The translations under genes and the position numbers were made by a program. Below are positions 51,175 through 53,689 of a stretch of 53,689 nucleotides of DNA, one piece after another. Numbering within the stretch: position 1 is the stretch's first letter; each line of letters begins with the position of its first letter. The notes below the pieces were generated by a model. That model was not told the origin of the DNA. It worked only from the letters and a program-made list of their open reading frames with translations, and did no database searches. Origin of the DNA: Pseudomonadota bacterium (GTDB lineage Bacteria > Chloroflexota > UBA6077 > JAJPHF01); the NCBI GenBank assembly GCA_021325365.1, contig JAJPHF010000018.1:1-53689 (forward strand), in the 5' to 3' direction.

Positions 51175-52254
51175 TTAGCGCGCGTCCCCGGGTGCCGGTA
51201 GCGCCGCGCCCGCCGTAAAGCCGATAGCTCGCCGTGTGCTGTGCGGGCCGAGCAGGTGTCGGGGACGCCTCGCTTGTAGTTGCGGGATGCTTCCCACCAC
51301 CCGGGTGACGCCGGCCAAATCGTTCTCGTTCCGGATGGAGCGATCGCCAGCGACCAGCAGGATCAGGAGCCCGGTGCTTAAGCCGAGCCCGAGGAGTAGC
51401 CCGGCAATCGGGAACACCAGCACGCGCTTGCGCTCGCGGGTGGGTGCGTTCGCCGGTTGTGGGGCATCAACTACCTGGAAGCCGAGTTCTTGTCCCTGCT
51501 GCGCCACGGCGACGGCGAGCTGAGCGCGATCGAGGGACTGCTTGATATTCTCGAGGTTGCGCTGCTCGCTATCCAGCGTTCGCATCAAGTCCGCTGCTTT
51601 CGGATCGACCAGTGCCGGCGACAGCGCAGGGCGCACCACGACCGCTCCCCCACCGCTGACAACGTCGGGCATCGTGATCCGCGGATTGGCGGCAACATAC
51701 TGCCGGAGGTTCTCGCTGGCCTTGTCCAGCCGGTCTTGGGCGTCCTTGAGCTGACCTTGATAGAACGAGATGGCTAGCTCGCCCTGGCTAGCCTGATCCT
51801 CGGAGCTTTTCTCTTGGTAGGCCTCGAACAGCGCGTTCAGAACCTGAACGGTCAGCTGGGGGTTCTGCCCACGATAGCGGATGGCCAGTAAGTGGCTCCC
51901 GCTGGTGCTGATTCCCACGTTGCGCACAATCAGGTCGTATGCGCGGTCCTGGCCGTTGCGGCTTCCCAGTAAGGCCGCATACGGGGTCCGGCGAGCGACG
52001 TCGAGCACAAAGGCACGACTCCCCAACAGCTCTTGTAGCCGATCCCGTTGGATCTGCGCTGGGGTAATCCAAGTGTTAGTGTCGTTGTTGCTCTGCAGGT
52101 AGTCCGGGCGCTCCGTCCACACTGTTGCCCAGGATTCGTAGTAGCTAGGCGCCATGGCGTAGCTGACCGGGCCCACGATCAAGGGGATCACGACAACCGG
52201 CAGCAGAACCAGCAGCTTATGACGGAAGAACGCGTCCAGAAATCGCCCGATCAT
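51175..52254 (-). CDS. Chain-length determinant protein (Wzz/CapA-like)
   Basis: A 359-residue inner-membrane protein. The first helix (KLLVLLPVVVIPLIVGPVS) and the second near residue 285 (VLVFPIAGLLLGLGLSTGLL) flank a periplasmic coiled-coil domain, including GQLKDAQDRLDKASENLRQY and LDSEQRNLENIKQSLDRAQL. The PxxP-type VVDAPQPANAPTRERKR before the second helix is the family mark. It controls polymer length with the BY-kinase and polymerase. Its ATG overlaps the stop of the upstream glycosyltransferase gene (ATGA). Confidence 0.87.
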   Translation of the reverse strand: MIGRFLDAFFRHKLLVLLPVVVIPLIVGPVSYAMAPSYYESWATVWTERPDYLQSNNDTNTWITPAQIQRDRLQELLGSRAFVLDVARRTPYAALLGSRNGQDRAYDLIVRNVGISTSGSHLLAIRYRGQNPQLTVQVLNALFEAYQEKSSEDQASQGELAISFYQGQLKDAQDRLDKASENLRQYVAANPRITMPDVVSGGGAVVVRPALSPALVDPKAADLMRTLDSEQRNLENIKQSLDRAQLAVAVAQQGQELGFQVVDAPQPANAPTRERKRVLVFPIAGLLLGLGLSTGLLILLVAGDRSIRNENDLAGVTRVVGSIPQLQARRPRHLLGPHSTRRAIGFTAGAALPAPGDAR

Positions 52255-53390
52255 GCCGCCCTCCCGGCCCGGCGGTGCGTGGCCGTGACCTCGACCGTCA
52301 GAGCAAGCAGCGCTCGTCCATTGTGTTCGGCGTCAAATTTCCGCCGCGCCAATGTGTGCCCGACGCGGCTCATCTGTTGACGGCGCTGGTCGTCTCCCAC
52401 CAGCGCGCTCAGGGCCTCGTAGAGCTGCCGCCCGTCCCCGGGCCGGATCAGCAGCCCCGACCGCCCGGCCTCCACGGCCTCGCCGAGTGCGCCGACGTCG
52501 GTAGTGATTACCGGGAGAGCCGCGGCGGTGGCCTCCATCAGCACGACGGCAAGACAATCGGCCAGACTGGGCAAGACGAAGACATCCGCCTCGGCATAGA
52601 GCCGTAACAGCTCGGGGCTGTTTGGGCCGAGGCCATGGTGGACGTAGACGTTCGCCTGCGGGGGCACCGGCGCCTGGGTGACTAGGTGCAACTCGCAGCG
52701 TTCGCCCAATGGCCCGCGCATGCACTCTACGAGGGCGGGCCCGCCTTTGCGCTCGAAGTCGTTGCCCACGAACAGGATGCGGATGCGCTCGGTATCGTGA
52801 CTATCTGGCTGGCCACGGGACAAGCGCCGAGCACCGAGGTCGAAGTAAGCGGGCGCGGCACCCGGCGCCAGCACCCGAATGCGCTCGGGGGCTACACCGT
52901 AATCGTCGATTAGAGAGTCACGCGCCCAATCCGACCAGGTGACCAGTCGCGCCGCCGCCTGGAAGGCACGGCGGTTCAAGCGGTATACCTGGCGGTCCAC
53001 CAAGCCGTCGCCCGCCGGTCGGTGTCCATAGTGGCAGCCCACACTGTCGTAATTGATTGGCGTCGCATCCAACGATACGATGGAGGGCACCCGCTGCATG
53101 ATGGGCACGGAGAATAGCGACGTCACCTGAGTATGGAAGACGGCCGCGTCGAGTGGCGCGGCGGCCAGAGCCGTCGTCAGCGCGCGCCGCGCCCGCCAGC
53201 TGGCACGCACCGACCAGTTGCTGCGGAGTAGCGGGACAAAGCGGTCCACACCATTCACATCGAACGGCACCGGCAGCCAGGTCGCCGTCACGGCGCTCTG
53301 CTGCTCGACCACGGCGCGCAAGTTGCGCGAGTGCGTCACATGGCCGAGCGTCTGCTCCATCACGAAGGCAGTGTGGATCGGCTTTATCAT
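52251..53390 (-). CDS. Glycosyltransferase family 4, FVMEQxLGHVTH type
   Basis: A 379-residue GT-B transferase, paralogous to the one at 42363. Shared parts include FVMEQTLGHVTHSRNL, VSLDATPINYDSVGCHYGH, RDSLIDDYGV, IRILFVGNDFERKGG, NVYVHHGLGPNSPELLRLY and ADVFVLPSLADCLAVVLMEA with the E-x7-E pair. The two genes bracket most of the leftward cluster. GGAG lies five bases before the ATG. Like its paralogue, it should add a sugar to the lipid-linked intermediate in the cytosol. Confidence 0.87.
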   Translation of the reverse strand: MIKPIHTAFVMEQTLGHVTHSRNLRAVVEQQSAVTATWLPVPFDVNGVDRFVPLLRSNWSVRASWRARRALTTALAAAPLDAAVFHTQVTSLFSVPIMQRVPSIVSLDATPINYDSVGCHYGHRPAGDGLVDRQVYRLNRRAFQAAARLVTWSDWARDSLIDDYGVAPERIRVLAPGAAPAYFDLGARRLSRGQPDSHDTERIRILFVGNDFERKGGPALVECMRGPLGERCELHLVTQAPVPPQANVYVHHGLGPNSPELLRLYAEADVFVLPSLADCLAVVLMEATAAALPVITTDVGALGEAVEAGRSGLLIRPGDGRQLYEALSALVGDDQRRQQMSRVGHTLARRKFDAEHNGRALLALTVEVTATHRRAGRAA

Positions 53391-53521
53391 GAGTTCTCCA
53401 GGGATTCGCGCTTTGCATCATCCATTGCTGGAATTCTGCGGCTCGTCTCGTGAGCCTGCGTTCAGCACCAGTTGAGATTCGGTTGACCGTCAGAGCCTTC
53501 GTCCGGTTTCGCACTACGTCG

Positions 53522-53689
53522 TTAGGAGATCGGCGCGAGAGTCCGAGCGGTTTCGTGTGCTAGATACTCCACGGGGGACCACACCGGCTGGCCGCGGCCG
53601 ATGCCGCAGTAGATGAAGCCCAGGCGGGTCATCGCGTCCGGCTCGTAGATGTTCCGGCCGTCCACCAGCAGGGGGAAGGCCAGCGCTCG
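53522..53689 (-). CDS. C-terminal end of UDP-glucose 6-dehydrogenase (partial)
   Basis: The last 55 codons of a leftward gene running in from beyond the window; stop TAA at 53522-53524. The residues [20 protein letters not shown] followed by IYCGIGRG match the end of the nucleotide-sugar-binding UDP-binding domain of UDP-glucose/GDP-mannose dehydrogenases (DGRNIYD..GFxYxGIGR). It would supply UDP-glucuronate to the same polysaccharide pathway. The rest of the gene cannot be seen. Confidence 0.85.
   Translation of the reverse strand, partial: RALAFPLLVDGRNIYEPDAMTRLGFIYCGIGRGQPVWSPVEYLAHETARTLAPIS

Noticed and set aside
1..53689. tRNA or rRNA genes
   Set aside because: I scanned for T-arm motifs such as GGTTCGAAT and for rRNA core sequences on both strands. 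No candidate had a full cloverleaf or extended match, though a computed scan could still find one.

Overview
The window is high-GC, densely coded bacterial DNA. Most starts have strong purine-rich Shine-Dalgarno sites, several genes start with GTG, and tightly packed genes overlap as ATGA, GTGA or TAATG. Gene content suggests an uncultured, probably aerobic member of the Chloroflexota: several NMT1-like lipoprotein solute-binding proteins, luciferase-like flavin monooxygenases, DinB and TIGR03086 proteins, and secreted proteins with TPT-type linkers. No ribosomal or other marker gene is present, so this placement is an inference. I found no tRNA, rRNA, CRISPR array, transposase or phage gene.

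Region 1 (1-23 kb) is mainly small-molecule metabolism. It holds four orphan solute-binding proteins without permease or ATPase, two luciferase-like monooxygenases, a D-2-hydroxyacid dehydrogenase, a ferritin-like di-iron protein behind a clear promoter and operator-like palindrome, and a VapC-type toxin-antitoxin pair. A sulfate assimilation block (TauE/SafE transporter, fused APS kinase-APS reductase, CysD, CysN) reads leftward. DinB, tandem DUF427, Asp-box propeller and isolated GrdC-like proteins follow. Sulfonate-type binding proteins, flavin monooxygenases and the cys genes fit a sulfur-scavenging theme, though no substrate is proven.

Region 2 (20-30 kb) mixes signalling and cell-surface genes: a response regulator with a helical kinase-like tail, a secreted M23 peptidase with a lamin-tail domain, an HTTM membrane protein, two secreted proteins with almost identical C-terminal TPELDS-hydrophobic-Arg tails that look like a sorting signal, a compact soluble histidine kinase and a second kinase-like protein without an ATPase domain. 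Intergenic DNA here carries palindromic repeats and structured leaders.

Region 3 (29.9 kb to the end) is a Wzx/Wzy-type exopolysaccharide or capsule locus. It contains a sugar-nucleotide epimerase, UDP-galactopyranose mutase, seven glycosyltransferases, flippase, polymerase, two hexapeptide acyltransferases, chain-length regulator, BY-kinase, a methyltransferase and the end of a UDP-glucose dehydrogenase. Embedded in it are three secreted proteins: two large paralogues of a family I do not recognise, flanking a TIM-barrel-like putative glycosidase. The larger paralogue shares a second domain, marked by CxPRPPVGV and DACGxWxTFVG, with the M23 peptidase 15 kb away. Together with the TPELDS proteins this suggests a co-evolved set of secreted matrix or cell-surface proteins next to a galactofuranose-type polysaccharide pathway, which is the best candidate here for an undescribed system.
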